From Mesohalobacter salilacus (lineage in GTDB: Bacteria; Bacteroidota; Bacteroidia; Flavobacteriales; Flavobacteriaceae), in the NCBI GenBank assembly GCA_003931895.1, contig RRZV01000088.1, positions 1-59,308 of the forward strand: a stretch of DNA of 59,308 nt, written 5' to 3'. Both the position numbers and the translations under genes were made by a program. Shown one piece after another: positions 35,349 to 44,281 of the stretch. How positions within the stretch are numbered: the stretch's first letter is position 1; each line of letters begins with the position of its first letter. The notes under the pieces were generated by a model. It saw nothing but the letters and a program-made list of their open reading frames with translations, ran no database searches and was not told the DNA's origin.

Positions 35349-36166
35349 ACTTTATTGATTAAAGCAATACATTCTACCGCTTCTTTTACATCATGAACTC
35401 TTAGAATATTGGCGCCTTTATGTAGCGCTAAGCTATGCAAAGCTGTAGTTCCATTTAAAGCTTTATCTGCAGAAGTGTTTAAGGTCTTATAAATCATTGA
35501 TTTTCTTGAAATGCCGCATAATAGAGGTAAATCAAAATCTTTAAACAATTCAAATTTATTGAGCATTTCAAAATTGTGATCGATAGTTTTAGCAAAACCA
35601 AAGCCAGGATCTATAATAACATCATTTATACCTTTTTCACGTGTAAGCTGTAATTTTTCAGAAAAATAGCTTTTTACCTCAAGAACAACATCGTTGTATT
35701 TTGCATGAGATTTCATGGTTTGCGGACTTCCTTTCATGTGCATCATGATATAAGGAACTTGGTGTTGTGCAATAACATCTAAAATTTTGGGGTCAAGCTG
35801 TCCGGCTGAAATATCATTTATCATGCTCACATTTCGTGATAAGGCTTCTTTGGCTACTTTACTTCTAAAGGTGTCAACAGAAATCAAAATATCCTTTTCA
35901 AATTTAGAATTTAAAAGTTCAAGAACAGGAATTAAGCGTTTGAGTTCTTCATCAGTTGAAATATCATCAGCATTGGGTTTAGAGCTATATGCTCCAACAT
36001 CTATAAAAGTCGCACCTTCGGTGAGCATTTTTTCGACCTGATTTAACAGCGACTGATCAGAACTATAAGCACCACCATCATAAAACGAGTCAGGAGTGAT
36101 ATTTAGAATGCCCATAACTTTTGGTAAATCAAAATTAATAAGTTCACCATTGCATGTTAGTGTCAT
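35336..36166 (-). CDS. folP: Dihydropteroate synthase
   Basis: A 276-residue enzyme joining p-aminobenzoate to the pterin pyrophosphate in folate synthesis, the target of sulfonamides. Signatures are MGILNITPDSFYDGG near residue 18, the DPGFGFAKT motif and GISRKSMI. Length is typical. The start ATG overlaps the stop of the upstream membrane-protein gene (ATGA, 36163-36166), so expression is coupled to that gene. Confidence 0.96.
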   Translation of the reverse strand: MTLTCNGELINFDLPKVMGILNITPDSFYDGGAYSSDQSLLNQVEKMLTEGATFIDVGAYSSKPNADDISTDEELKRLIPVLELLNSKFEKDILISVDTFRSKVAKEALSRNVSMINDISAGQLDPKILDVIAQHQVPYIMMHMKGSPQTMKSHAKYNDVVLEVKSYFSEKLQLTREKGINDVIIDPGFGFAKTIDHNFEMLNKFELFKDFDLPLLCGISRKSMIYKTLNTSADKALNGTTALHSLALHKGANILRVHDVKEAVECIALINKVKQP

Positions 36167-36783
36167 TTCGTAGGGTTATTACTTTTTTCTTTGGGTTTTG
36201 GATTATAGAGTATTATAATTTGAATGAGTATGGCAAGACCAATCAAAAAGTAAATCTCTAATTGTGTAAATAACTCAACTGTTTGAATAGCTTGTTTAGA
36301 AATATCCATTTGTCGGCTGCCTTCATCTAGTTGGATTTTCGACAAGTCATCAAGATTATCATTGATTTCATTAAGAAGTTTTAGTAGTTTTTGGTCTTCA
36401 GTAAAATTTTGGAGAACATATTTTTCCTCTAATATTTTTAGCTTTTTTAAATTGTTTTTTAACTCATCAAATATCTCGGCTTCTTTAATTGTCAGTTTAG
36501 TTTGTTCAAAACTTTCAATATCTTTTTGTATTTTTTCATTATTGGCTTTTAGATTTTTTAAATAAAAAACGGTATCATTATCTAATAATGATACTTTTTT
36601 ATCATAAATAGATTCTGAAATGTTGTATATCAGATGGTTTGCAACAAGACGGTCTTCATAAATATTAACGACAGATTCTTTGACTCTGATAAAATTATTA
36701 CGATCTATCAGATTAGTAGTTATAACTAAAACAAAAATCATTGTAATACCAAGAATCCACTTAATTTTATTATAAAACTTCAT
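36163..36783 (-). CDS. Membrane protein with MCP-like four-helix-bundle sensor domain
   Basis: A 206-residue protein with a transmembrane helix near each end (about 8-27 and 178-195) and about 150 residues between, predicted almost fully helical and rich in K, E, N and L, as in the four-helix-bundle sensor domains of chemoreceptors. It stops after the second helix with only a short tail, so there is no HAMP, signalling or kinase domain. I chose the ATG at 36781-36783 because the upstream extension is not a plausible signal. It overlaps folP by four bases. Function unknown. Confidence 0.7.
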   Translation of the reverse strand: MKFYNKIKWILGITMIFVLVITTNLIDRNNFIRVKESVVNIYEDRLVANHLIYNISESIYDKKVSLLDNDTVFYLKNLKANNEKIQKDIESFEQTKLTIKEAEIFDELKNNLKKLKILEEKYVLQNFTEDQKLLKLLNEINDNLDDLSKIQLDEGSRQMDISKQAIQTVELFTQLEIYFLIGLAILIQIIILYNPKPKEKSNNPTK

Positions 36784-36863
36784 AACCTTAGGAGTTAAAT
36801 GAAAATTCATTAAAAATACTAAAAACAAAGTAATAAATGAATTTTAGTTCTTACTAAATAAGT

Positions 36864-39377
36864 TTACATCATATTAGAAAAGTAAATACTATTCATAAGC
36901 AACTTCATGCTACCGAGCCAAAACCCTCTGAAATTAGTGTTGTCCGTAAATACAATAACCTGACCACGACCAAAGCCAGAAGTTTGAAAAGGAACACTTT
37001 CTTTGAGTAATTTCAAGTTATTGTTATTGATATAACCACTCAATAAAGGCGTTTTGGTGTATTGAATTGGGTTATTAAAACTTAATCGATGGGGCTTTAT
37101 AAACAGTTCAGTATTTCTAAATAAAGCAATTTTATCTGTATCATACCCGAAATTTATAGGGTGCGTACGGTCGATTTTGGCTTCAAAAATAGCTCCGCCA
37201 ATTTGTCTAGAGCCATACAGGTTTGAGCGATTCTCAAAATTGATATTTTTGGATTGTAAACTGTCTGATTTTAAGTTTAAGTTAATCAACTTTTCTTTAT
37301 TTAACCAGTTAATTGTATTTCTATAGCCAATTATCGTTCCGCCTTGTCTAACCCATGATTTGAGTTGTTTGGTTTGAGATTCAGATAAAATAGCACCGTA
37401 AGAACTTGGAATAATTAAATGTGTATAATGTTCTAAATCCCTTGCTCTAAAGTTTTTGGTGTCGAGTTTTGTTACAGGAATTTCTAATCTTGTATCGAGT
37501 AAATGCCATATTTCACCAGCATCGTAAGACCTTATACCTTCACCAACCATAAGTGCAATTTTGGGTTGCTTAAGTGGCCTCATATTAGGACTTCCTAAAT
37601 TTATACCTGAAGTTAAACCTGTTGATAATGCTGAAACTTCAACACCCAGATTTTGACTTAATTTACTTATTAGTTTATAAATGCCATCAGCATCTATTTT
37701 TTGATTTGCCACTGGTAAAACCAAGGTGCCATAATCAAAGGTTTTGCCATTCAGTTGAAAGGGTCTCCGAGCGACTTTGATTCTTAGGCCTTTGTCTTGA
37801 AGTTTGTAAGCCAGCTGAGGGGCATTAAAATCACTCCATCTAATAGTGTAAGCATAATTGCTTTTAGAAAAAGTTTGTGGTTTAATTGTCTTGACTGAAT
37901 TTAATTTTGCACCGAGCTTTAAAGATTTGGTTTTGGCAAAATCTACCCCGAAGGCATAATTAAAATCCCAAGCAGAAACATCGTAAAATATACTGTCTTT
38001 AAAAGATGTTCTCGACTCAAACATGGCTTTAATGAGTTTAGCTTGAGCTTGTTTTGCAGGAATCACAATACTTTGATTGGTCTTAAATTCTTGACCATCA
38101 ATATTTAAATTCTCTGCTAAATCATAGGTTTGGATTTGGTGTTGATGTAAAACTTTGTGTAATTCTCCAGCTAGATACGGATTGCTTTCCTTGGCAAAAA
38201 CGTAATAATTTTTAGAGGTTTTGTTTAAAGCTTCGTGGTAAAACTTATCTTGAAGTTTTAAAATATCTTTTTTCAGATTTTGCGCTGCTTTTAAAGTTGA
38301 TAGTGCTGTAGTGAATTGATTTTTGATTGTAAATTTAAACTCCAATATACCGTTTACAGTTTCTTGTGCACTTCCGCGAGAGCTGGCTTGTTCAAACAAA
38401 ATACCAATACTGCCATTAACATCTGGAAAGGTTGAACCTTTGCCGTAATAAAAATCATCAAAGCTTTCTTTAGAATAATATAAACTGCCAATGCTATCTA
38501 AAGCTTTGGCGTGAAAGTTTCCTATCTTTTCGGTTAAGTCTTGATTGAGTTGTGGGGTTAATGGATTAGTTCGCTGAGGTATGCCAGGTTGAAAAAAGAA
38601 TGTAGAATTTGAACCCATTTCATGGTGGTCGGTAAGAATATTTGGGCGCCATTCGTAAAACGTTCTGATTCGTGCTTGACTTTCAGGTAATTGAACAGGC
38701 AACCAGTCGCGATTGAGGTCAAACCAGTAATGATTAGTTCTACCACCTGGCCAAGTTTCGTCAAACTCTCTATCTCTGGGATCGGGATTTACATTTAAAC
38801 TCCGGTTAGAATTTGTCCAATGCGCAAAACGCTGGATACCATCAGGATTAAAACTCGGGTCTAATAAAATTACTGTTTGGTTTAAAAGTGTTTCGATAGC
38901 TTTGCCTTCGGTAGCTGCCAAATAGTAGGCTAAAACTACAGCAGCATTGGCGCCACTAGGTTCGTTGCCGTGAACGGAAAAGCCTTGGTTTACGACAATA
39001 GGTAAGTTGTTAAAGTCAGCATTATTGAGCTTGTCGTCAATTAAAACTTGACGTTTAGCCTTAATTTCATCAAGTCTTGAAAGATTTTCTTGAGATGAAA
39101 TGGTGAGTAATATTAAAGGTCTTTTTTCATAAGTAAAACCCCGATTTTCAATTTGAATTCGATTTGAAGTCTCAGCCAATTTATACATATATTGAATGAG
39201 CTTATCGTGGGATATATGCCAATCGCCTGGAACAAAACCTAAGGCTTCACTTGGTATAGGAATGTCTGAATTATAAGAAACATTATCAGGTAAAAAATAA
39301 TCGAGGCTGTGATTTTGAGCCGAAGAAGTAGTTGTTAAACAGGAAAAAACAAAGAGGCATAAAACTTTTCGTAACAT
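36864..39377 (-). CDS. M14 family zinc carboxypeptidase, exported
   Basis: An 837-residue metallocarboxypeptidase with a signal peptide (LFVFSCLTTTSSAQN). Zinc ligands are H136 and E139 (H-G-N-E) and a later His in TDHHEMG; the substrate-binding arginine region is in DPSFNPDGIQRF. The domain after about residue 400 is not catalytic and includes a flavodoxin-like segment (about 620-700, MVGEGIRSYDAGEIW). This long architecture is common in Bacteroidota. It likely trims peptides in the periplasm. Confidence 0.9.
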   Translation of the reverse strand: MLRKVLCLFVFSCLTTTSSAQNHSLDYFLPDNVSYNSDIPIPSEALGFVPGDWHISHDKLIQYMYKLAETSNRIQIENRGFTYEKRPLILLTISSQENLSRLDEIKAKRQVLIDDKLNNADFNNLPIVVNQGFSVHGNEPSGANAAVVLAYYLAATEGKAIETLLNQTVILLDPSFNPDGIQRFAHWTNSNRSLNVNPDPRDREFDETWPGGRTNHYWFDLNRDWLPVQLPESQARIRTFYEWRPNILTDHHEMGSNSTFFFQPGIPQRTNPLTPQLNQDLTEKIGNFHAKALDSIGSLYYSKESFDDFYYGKGSTFPDVNGSIGILFEQASSRGSAQETVNGILEFKFTIKNQFTTALSTLKAAQNLKKDILKLQDKFYHEALNKTSKNYYVFAKESNPYLAGELHKVLHQHQIQTYDLAENLNIDGQEFKTNQSIVIPAKQAQAKLIKAMFESRTSFKDSIFYDVSAWDFNYAFGVDFAKTKSLKLGAKLNSVKTIKPQTFSKSNYAYTIRWSDFNAPQLAYKLQDKGLRIKVARRPFQLNGKTFDYGTLVLPVANQKIDADGIYKLISKLSQNLGVEVSALSTGLTSGINLGSPNMRPLKQPKIALMVGEGIRSYDAGEIWHLLDTRLEIPVTKLDTKNFRARDLEHYTHLIIPSSYGAILSESQTKQLKSWVRQGGTIIGYRNTINWLNKEKLINLNLKSDSLQSKNINFENRSNLYGSRQIGGAIFEAKIDRTHPINFGYDTDKIALFRNTELFIKPHRLSFNNPIQYTKTPLLSGYINNNNLKLLKESVPFQTSGFGRGQVIVFTDNTNFRGFWLGSMKLLMNSIYFSNMM

Positions 39378-39493
39378 AAATTTAATTTTTTAAAAGATTA
39401 AAAATCCAAAATTGATTTAATATTAGGACACAAAAAAATGCTAAAAGTTGAGAACACCATTAAAAAGCCTTATATTAGTGTAAAAATAAAGTC

Positions 39494-39700
39494 ATGTCAA
39501 AAGTTAGAATATTTAGCACAAAATCCTCAGTGGAGTCTATGGGTTTACAAAATCATTTTAAATCTAATGATCTCAATTTTGAAGTGATAGATAAAACAGA
39601 TTCATCCTATGCTTCAGTATTTGGCGATATAGAATTTTACGTCAATAAAGAGGACGAAAATAAAGCCCAAAAATTATTGGATGTGTATTTTGAAAATTGA
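39494..39700 (+). CDS. DUF2007 family putative signal-transducing protein
   Basis: A 68-residue protein with the small alpha-beta DUF2007 fold: a first strand (KVRIF), a helix (SSVESMGLQNHFKS), a strand (FEVIDK), and an ending helix (ENKAQKLLDVYF). These proteins resemble the PII-like/ACT-like scale but have no proven role. It precedes the FAD-dependent oxidoreductase gene by 16 bases on the same strand, so a shared transcript is likely. Confidence 0.8.
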   Translation: MSKVRIFSTKSSVESMGLQNHFKSNDLNFEVIDKTDSSYASVFGDIEFYVNKEDENKAQKLLDVYFEN

Positions 39701-39716
39701 TTTTATATCTACCTAA

Positions 39717-40835
39717 ATGAATTTATCTTACTGGGAAAAAAAGACTTGGTTTACCGGTGTTGACTTTTGCATTATTGGAAGTGGTCTTGTAGGCTTAAAT
39801 TGTGCGCTTGAACTTAGAAAAAAACACCCAAAAGCCAAAATACTTATATTAGAAAGAGGCATATTGCCACAAGGCGCTAGTACTAAAAATGCTGGTTTTG
39901 CCTGTTTTGGTAGTATGAGCGAATTATTGTCAGATCTAAAAACCCATACAATAGAAGATGTTTTTAATTTAGTTAAACAACGATACCAAGGCTTAAAATT
40001 ATTAAGAGAAACTTTAGGTGATAAAGCATTACATTATCAGCAACATGGGGGATATGAAGTGTTTTTAAATCAAAATAAAGAATTGTTTGAAGGGTGTAAA
40101 CCGCAAATAGAAAAAATTAATAAGTGGTTTAAACCAATTTTCAAAGCTGACGTATTTCAAATACAAAAACAAAATTTTGGTTTCAACAATTGCCTTTCAG
40201 ATGTTATTTTTAGTCCTTTTGAAGGGCAAATTGATACTGGTCAAATGATGCTCAATTTGATCAAAAAAGCACAAAGACAAGACATATTAATATTAAATGC
40301 TGTAAATGTTCAGTCGTTTAAAGATGAAGATGATAAAGTAATCATTGAACTTTCTAACCTTAACTTTCATGTCAAACAGCTTTTTATTGCGACTAATGCC
40401 TTTGCTAAAACATTAATTGACGTTGATACCACACCGGTAAGGAACCAAGTTTTAGTTACAAAACAGATTAAAAATTTAAAACTTAAAGGCACATTTCATC
40501 TAGATGAAGGATACTATTATTTCAGAAATATTAACCAAAGACTGCTGTTTGGCGGCGGTCGTCATTTAGATAAACAAAAGGAAACTACCCAAGAATTTGG
40601 TTTAACACAAGCTATTCAAAACAAGTTAGAAAAACTTATATCCGAAGTTATTTTACCGGGTCAAAACTTTCAAATTGAACAGCGATGGAGCGGAATACTC
40701 GGTGTAGGTCAAAAGAAAAAGCCAATTTTAAAAGCTATTTCATCTAATGTGTTTTGTGCAGTTAGGCTTGGCGGTATGGGTGTTGCTATTGGGAGTCAAA
40801 TGGGTAAATCATTAGCTAATTTCTCGAGTAGATAG
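39717..40835 (+). CDS. FAD-dependent oxidoreductase (DAO family)
   Basis: A 372-residue flavoprotein of the D-amino-acid oxidase/glycine oxidase fold. The dinucleotide-binding motif is IIGSGLVGLNCALELR (G21, G23, G26), followed by ILERG and the GASTKNAGFACFGS segment seen in DAO proteins. The C-terminal GGRHLDK, QRWSGILGVG and RLGGMGVAIG stretches complete the FAD site. No signal peptide. Substrates could be amino acids, sarcosine or related amines; not decidable from the sequence. Confidence 0.88.
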   Translation: MNLSYWEKKTWFTGVDFCIIGSGLVGLNCALELRKKHPKAKILILERGILPQGASTKNAGFACFGSMSELLSDLKTHTIEDVFNLVKQRYQGLKLLRETLGDKALHYQQHGGYEVFLNQNKELFEGCKPQIEKINKWFKPIFKADVFQIQKQNFGFNNCLSDVIFSPFEGQIDTGQMMLNLIKKAQRQDILILNAVNVQSFKDEDDKVIIELSNLNFHVKQLFIATNAFAKTLIDVDTTPVRNQVLVTKQIKNLKLKGTFHLDEGYYYFRNINQRLLFGGGRHLDKQKETTQEFGLTQAIQNKLEKLISEVILPGQNFQIEQRWSGILGVGQKKKPILKAISSNVFCAVRLGGMGVAIGSQMGKSLANFSSR

Positions 40836-40846
40836 CCTCACTAAAT

Positions 40847-41503
40847 TTAACCGTTACTCTTATTATAATCGGCCAAGAATTTTTCTAAACCACTGTCAGT
40901 TAAAGGATGTTTGAGCAAACCTTCAATAGAACTTAACGGGCCTGTCATGACATCAGCGCCAATGCGTGCGCAATCAATGACGTGCATGGTGTGTCTCACA
41001 GAAGCCGCTAAAATTTCAGTTTCAAAACCATAATTATCATAAACTTGTCGAATATCAGCTATTAAATTTAAACCGTCAGAAGAAATATCATCTAATCGAC
41101 CAATAAAAGGAGATACATAACTTGCACCAGCTTTAGCCGCAAGCAAAGCTTGACCTATTGAAAACACTAAAGTACAATTGGTTTTGATGCCGTGGTCAGA
41201 AAAATACTTTATAGCTTTAATACCATCTTTAATCATTGGCACTTTAACAACAATTTGGTCATGAAGTTGAGCCAAAGCTTCACCTTCTTTAACAATACCG
41301 TTAAAGTCGGTAGCGATAACCTCTGCACTGACATCTCCATCTACAATTTCACAAATGTCAATATAATGTTGTTTGATATTGGCTTCGCCAGTAATGCCTT
41401 CTTTAGCCATTAGTGAAGGATTTGTGGTTACACCGTCAAGAATACCAAGGTCTTGGGCTTCTTTAATTTGGTCGAGGTTGGCGGTATCAATAAAAAATTT
41501 CAT
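40847..41503 (-). CDS. Transaldolase/fructose-6-phosphate aldolase (TalC type)
   Basis: A 218-residue class I aldolase of the short transaldolase family, with the Schiff-base lysine K87 in VVKVPM. The N-terminal [16 protein letters not shown] and the TTNPS segment are hallmarks. In Bacteroidota such proteins serve as transaldolase in the non-oxidative pentose phosphate pathway or as fructose-6-phosphate aldolase; the sequence alone does not split the two. It lies ten bases after the SDR gene on the same strand. Confidence 0.93.
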   Translation of the reverse strand: MKFFIDTANLDQIKEAQDLGILDGVTTNPSLMAKEGITGEANIKQHYIDICEIVDGDVSAEVIATDFNGIVKEGEALAQLHDQIVVKVPMIKDGIKAIKYFSDHGIKTNCTLVFSIGQALLAAKAGASYVSPFIGRLDDISSDGLNLIADIRQVYDNYGFETEILAASVRHTMHVIDCARIGADVMTGPLSSIEGLLKHPLTDSGLEKFLADYNKSNG

Positions 41504-41513
41504 AGCTTATGTT

Positions 41514-42317
41514 TTAAAGTTTGTAGTGTTTTAATAATATATTTTCAAATAATTTTTGAGGTAAAAGATGCTTTAAAGTTACAGAAAAACTTTGTAAAAA
41601 TGCCCCAGATTTATAGCTGACTTTTGGGTTTGATTTCTGAATGATTTGATGGACTTTTTTGGCAAGTTTTATAGGGTTTTCGCCTTGATCTACATCTTCA
41701 TCCATTAAATCCAGAGACTTTTTATAGTTGCTGTAATAAGGCGAATCTTCTTTTAAGGGTGAATGAAATCTTCCTTGCGCAATATTCGTCGCAAAATCGC
41801 CAGGAGCAAGGTTCACCATTTTAATATGAAATTCCTTAATTTCCATGCGATAAGCTTCAGTCACTTTAGCCAGAGCACTTTTAGAAGCTGAATACATTCC
41901 GCGAAAAGGCAAACCCATATGAGCTGCAATTGAAGTGATATTGATGATTAAACCATTGTTTTGATTTCTCATAAAAGGTAAAATCGTGTTGATAACGCGA
42001 AGTGGTCCAAAAAAATTAGTATCAAAATGCGCTTTTGCTTCATCTAAGGGAATTTCTTCCATCGCCCCTGTAATGCCAACACCAGCATTATTAATAAGGA
42101 TGTCGATGCGTTTTTCTTTATTGATAACATCTTCAATGCAAGACGTAATAGTGTCTGATTTAGTTACATCTAAGGCTTTAAATTTCACACCATTAATTTC
42201 ATCAGATTTGGGATGTCTTGAAGTGCCGTAAACAATATAGTCTTGTTTAGCCAGATATTCAGCAATGGCTTGTCCTAACCCAGAAGATGCGCCAGTAACC
42301 AATACAACTTTTGGCAT
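41514..42317 (-). CDS. Short-chain dehydrogenase/reductase
   Basis: A 267-residue classical SDR: TGASSGLG near residue 8, NNAG near 80, Ser in NITSIAAH and Y-x-x-x-K in YSASKSAL. The loop GTSRHP following the second strand suggests NADP preference by its arginine. It is transcribed before the transaldolase gene, ten bases apart. Not a recent duplicate of the SDR at 8760-9527. Substrate unknown. Confidence 0.9.
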   Translation of the reverse strand: MPKVVLVTGASSGLGQAIAEYLAKQDYIVYGTSRHPKSDEINGVKFKALDVTKSDTITSCIEDVINKEKRIDILINNAGVGITGAMEEIPLDEAKAHFDTNFFGPLRVINTILPFMRNQNNGLIINITSIAAHMGLPFRGMYSASKSALAKVTEAYRMEIKEFHIKMVNLAPGDFATNIAQGRFHSPLKEDSPYYSNYKKSLDLMDEDVDQGENPIKLAKKVHQIIQKSNPKVSYKSGAFLQSFSVTLKHLLPQKLFENILLKHYKL

Positions 42318-42368
42318 GATTTAATTTTTGGTAAATATCGGAAATTCTATTAACATCAAGGCATAAAA

Positions 42369-42466
42369 AAAGGCAAGCGACCTACATCACACCGCTACGA
42401 CCATCTACCTTTGCTGCGTTCCCGCCCTGGAGGATTCGACAGGAGCTGGTTGTGTAGGACTTGCCG
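42369..42466 (-). ncRNA. ffs: Bacterial small SRP RNA (4.5S type)
   Basis: On the minus strand the sequence contains the conserved tip GGCGGGAACGCAGCAAAGGT with the GGAA tetraloop, the site of Ffh binding. The flanks form the long hairpin: GGCAAGtCCTACA near the 5' end pairs with TGTAGG and CTTGCC near the 3' end. A seven-T run follows at 42364-42370. It is about 100 bases, as expected of the small bacterial form lacking the Alu domain. A promoter with correct spacing lies directly upstream. The 3' end faces the SDR gene. Confidence 0.93.
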
Positions 42467-42470
42467 AGTG

Positions 42471-42500
42471 CAAATATACAACCTTTATGAGGTTTACCAA
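42471..42500 (-). promoter_or_regulatory. Promoter of the SRP RNA gene
   Basis: On the minus strand, TTG (complement of 42498-42500) lies 19 bases before TATATTTG (42471-42478), the standard Bacteroidota arrangement of -33 TTG and -7 TAnnTTTG. The RNA 5' end is predicted a few bases beyond. Confidence 0.75.
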
Positions 42501-42522
42501 GTTTTTTAAATTTAAAATTGTC

Positions 42523-42530
42523 TAAATTTG
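42523..42530 (+). promoter_or_regulatory. -7 box (TAAATTTG) of the glutaminyl cyclase gene
   Basis: TAAATTTG matches TAnnTTTG and lies 26 bases before the ATG at 42557, backing that start over the upstream in-frame codon at 42518. It is back to back with the SRP RNA promoter. Confidence 0.5.
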
Positions 42531-42556
42531 TATCAAATTCTTTTAAAGTTTTACAA

Positions 42557-43585
42557 ATGCGAAATTTCTTATTTCTTCTTTTTACTTTAACCTTGGTTTT
42601 AACCTCTTGTAAAGATAAAAAACATTTTAAATTAGATTTTAAAACACCTGCTGACAACTTAAAAATAGGCAAAACTTTAGAAGTTGAAGTTGTCCCTCTG
42701 ACGGATAAGACCATTGATTCCATTGCTTTTCAATTTCAAAAAAAGTCTGATGTAACAACCAATTCCATTCAACTACCCTTAAAAGACGTGTTGTTGGGAA
42801 AGCATAATTTAAGTTTAAAAATTTATGCCGATGATGAAATGTTTGAAATGACACAACCCCTTAAGGTTTTTAATAACAAACCTCCCAAAATACTGAGTTA
42901 TGAAGTTGTCAATGCTTATCCTCATGATATTAAAGCCTATACTCAAGGTTTAGAATTTTATCAAGATACTTTATATGAAAGTATTGGTCATTATGGAAAA
43001 TCAGAGTTGCGAAAAGTGGATTTTGAAACTGGAAAAATTTTAAAATCGCATCAATTAAAAGACCATTATTTTGGTGAAGGCTTGACCATTTTAAATGATA
43101 AAATCTATCAATTGACTTGGCGTGAAGGTGAAGGCTTAATTTACGATGTCAACAGCTTTGAAGTTTTAGATAAATTCAGATACGACAAAAGTGAAGAAGG
43201 TTGGGGCTTGTGTCACGACGAGAATTATATTTACAAAAGTGATGGCACAGATAAAATTTGGCGTTTAAACCCCGAAACTTTAGAAGAAATCGATTATATC
43301 CAACCGACAACGCACAATTCTATTTCTGAAAAACTCAATGAATTGGAGTATGTCAACGGTAAAATTTATGCTAATACCTATCAAAAAGATGGTGTTGCTA
43401 TTATCAATCCCCAAAACGGAGCTATTGAAGCCGTTGTGGATTTTAGAAAATTAAAAAAACAAGTCAGACAGCATTCTGATTTAGATGTTTTAAATGGTAT
43501 AGCCTATCATTCTAAAACTAAAAAACTTTATGTTACGGGCAAAAACTGGAACAAATTATTTGAAGTGAAAGTCATTTCAAAATAA
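42557..43585 (+). CDS. Glutaminyl-peptide cyclotransferase, lipoprotein
   Basis: A 342-residue bacterial/plant-type glutaminyl cyclase, which converts N-terminal glutamine of proteins to pyroglutamate. The lipobox (LVLTSCKD) is at residues 14-21. The propeller-type domain starts with YPHDIKAYTQGLEF and LYESIGHYGKSELRKVD, the family signature. T9SS cargo often has pyroglutamate ends, so it may act on exported proteins. The start at 42557 gives a normal signal. The 3' end (43522-43587) is repeated 760 bases downstream, beyond parDE; the present ending reads GKNWNKLFEV, the copy reads GKNWDKSFEV. Confidence 0.9.
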   Translation: MRNFLFLLFTLTLVLTSCKDKKHFKLDFKTPADNLKIGKTLEVEVVPLTDKTIDSIAFQFQKKSDVTTNSIQLPLKDVLLGKHNLSLKIYADDEMFEMTQPLKVFNNKPPKILSYEVVNAYPHDIKAYTQGLEFYQDTLYESIGHYGKSELRKVDFETGKILKSHQLKDHYFGEGLTILNDKIYQLTWREGEGLIYDVNSFEVLDKFRYDKSEEGWGLCHDENYIYKSDGTDKIWRLNPETLEEIDYIQPTTHNSISEKLNELEYVNGKIYANTYQKDGVAIINPQNGAIEAVVDFRKLKKQVRQHSDLDVLNGIAYHSKTKKLYVTGKNWNKLFEVKVISK

Positions 43586-43587
43586 TA
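43522..43587 (+). repeat. Direct repeat, left copy: 3' end of the glutaminyl cyclase gene
   Basis: This 66-base stretch, including the stop codon, matches 44282-44347 at a constant offset of 760 bases with five substitutions; the last 30 bases (43558-43587) are identical. Together the copies flank parDE. Confidence 0.93.
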
Positions 43588-43610
43588 GATTTTTACAGTT
43601 TTAGAGAAAT

Positions 43611-43641
43611 TTTGCACATATACCAGTTTTTGGTATATTTG
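43611..43641 (+). promoter_or_regulatory. Promoter of parDE with consensus spacing
   Basis: TTTG (43611-43614) and TATATTTG (43634-43641) are separated by 19 bases, the standard Bacteroidota sigma-A arrangement. The parD ATG lies 16 bases after the -7 box. Confidence 0.8.
43618..43638. promoter_or_regulatory. Operator palindrome of parDE
   Basis: ATATACCA (43618-43625) and TGGTATAT (43631-43638) form an inverted repeat with a five-base spacer. It lies between -33 and -7 and overlaps the -7 box, the classic place for autorepression by an antitoxin or by the antitoxin-toxin complex. Confidence 0.7.
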
Positions 43642-43657
43642 AAAAAATAGTCGTAAA

Positions 43658-43909
43658 ATGAACAAAAACACATCAATATCACTTGGAAACTATTTTGACC
43701 AATTTGTTCAAAACCGAATAAGTGAAGGAAGATTTAAAAATGTTAGCGAAGTAATTCGAGCTGGATTGAGACTTTTAGAGGAAGAAGAAAATAAGGTAAT
43801 TGCTTTGAAAGCTTCAATTCAAGAAGGCATTGATAGTGGCATAGCTCACGATTTCGATTCAAAAAAACACCTTGAAGCTCTAAAAGCGAAAAAGCACTCT
43901 AATGGCTAA
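43658..43909 (+). CDS. parD: ParD-like type II antitoxin
   Basis: An 83-residue antitoxin: the N-terminal half (SISLGNYFDQFVQNRISEGR, then VSEVIRAGLRLLEEEE) forms a ribbon-helix-helix DNA-binding fold, and the C-terminal tail (GIAHDFDSKKHLEALKAKK) should wrap the toxin. It would bind the palindrome in its own promoter. It overlaps the toxin gene by eight bases, the usual coupled arrangement. It lies inside the region bounded by the direct repeats. Confidence 0.9.
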   Translation: MNKNTSISLGNYFDQFVQNRISEGRFKNVSEVIRAGLRLLEEEENKVIALKASIQEGIDSGIAHDFDSKKHLEALKAKKHSNG

Positions 43910-44201
43910 ATATAAGCTAACGAACAAAGCTGTCGAAGATTTATCAATAATTTGGCAATACACTCTTGAAGTTTGGTCTGAGCAACAAGCGGACAAATAT
44001 TATTATGAACTCATATCAAAATGTGGAGAAATTGCTGAAAATCCTGAATTAGGGAAAAATTACAGTGGAATATCAACACAGCTTTTCGGAATAAAAACAA
44101 ATCGGCATATTATATTTTACAGAACTTCGGATGAAAATTATGTTGAAATAACAAGAATATTGCACGAAATAATGGACTTAAAGAAAAGAATATCGGAATA
44201 A
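43902..44201 (+). CDS. parE: ParE-like type II toxin (RelE/ParE superfamily)
   Basis: A 99-residue toxin of the RelE/ParE superfamily. The ParE signs are AKYKLTNKAVEDLSIIWQYT at the start, GKNYSGIS in the middle and KTNRHIIFYR followed by EITRILHEIMD at the end. ParE toxins block DNA gyrase. The name here refers to the toxin, not to topoisomerase IV subunit B, which is also in this window. It overlaps parD by eight bases. A weak terminator hairpin follows at 44213-44241. Confidence 0.9.
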   Translation: MAKYKLTNKAVEDLSIIWQYTLEVWSEQQADKYYYELISKCGEIAENPELGKNYSGISTQLFGIKTNRHIIFYRTSDENYVEITRILHEIMDLKKRISE

Positions 44202-44212
44202 AAACCACACAC

Positions 44213-44241
44213 AAAAAGACTAAAGATATTGAGGGTCTTTT
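44213..44241 (+). terminator. Weak hairpin after the toxin gene
   Basis: AAAAGAC and GTCTTTT arms surround a 14-base loop. The T-run is only four to five bases, so termination may be partial. Confidence 0.4.
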
Positions 44242-44281
44242 GTTAAAATCTAAGATTTAGACATCTTAAATATTACAACTC

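Noticed and set aside
43588-44281. The parDE unit as a prophage or integrative element
   Set aside because: The stretch between the direct repeats holds only two toxin-antitoxin genes and a weak hairpin. There is no integrase, transposase or tRNA target, so only a mobile-module insertion is supported.
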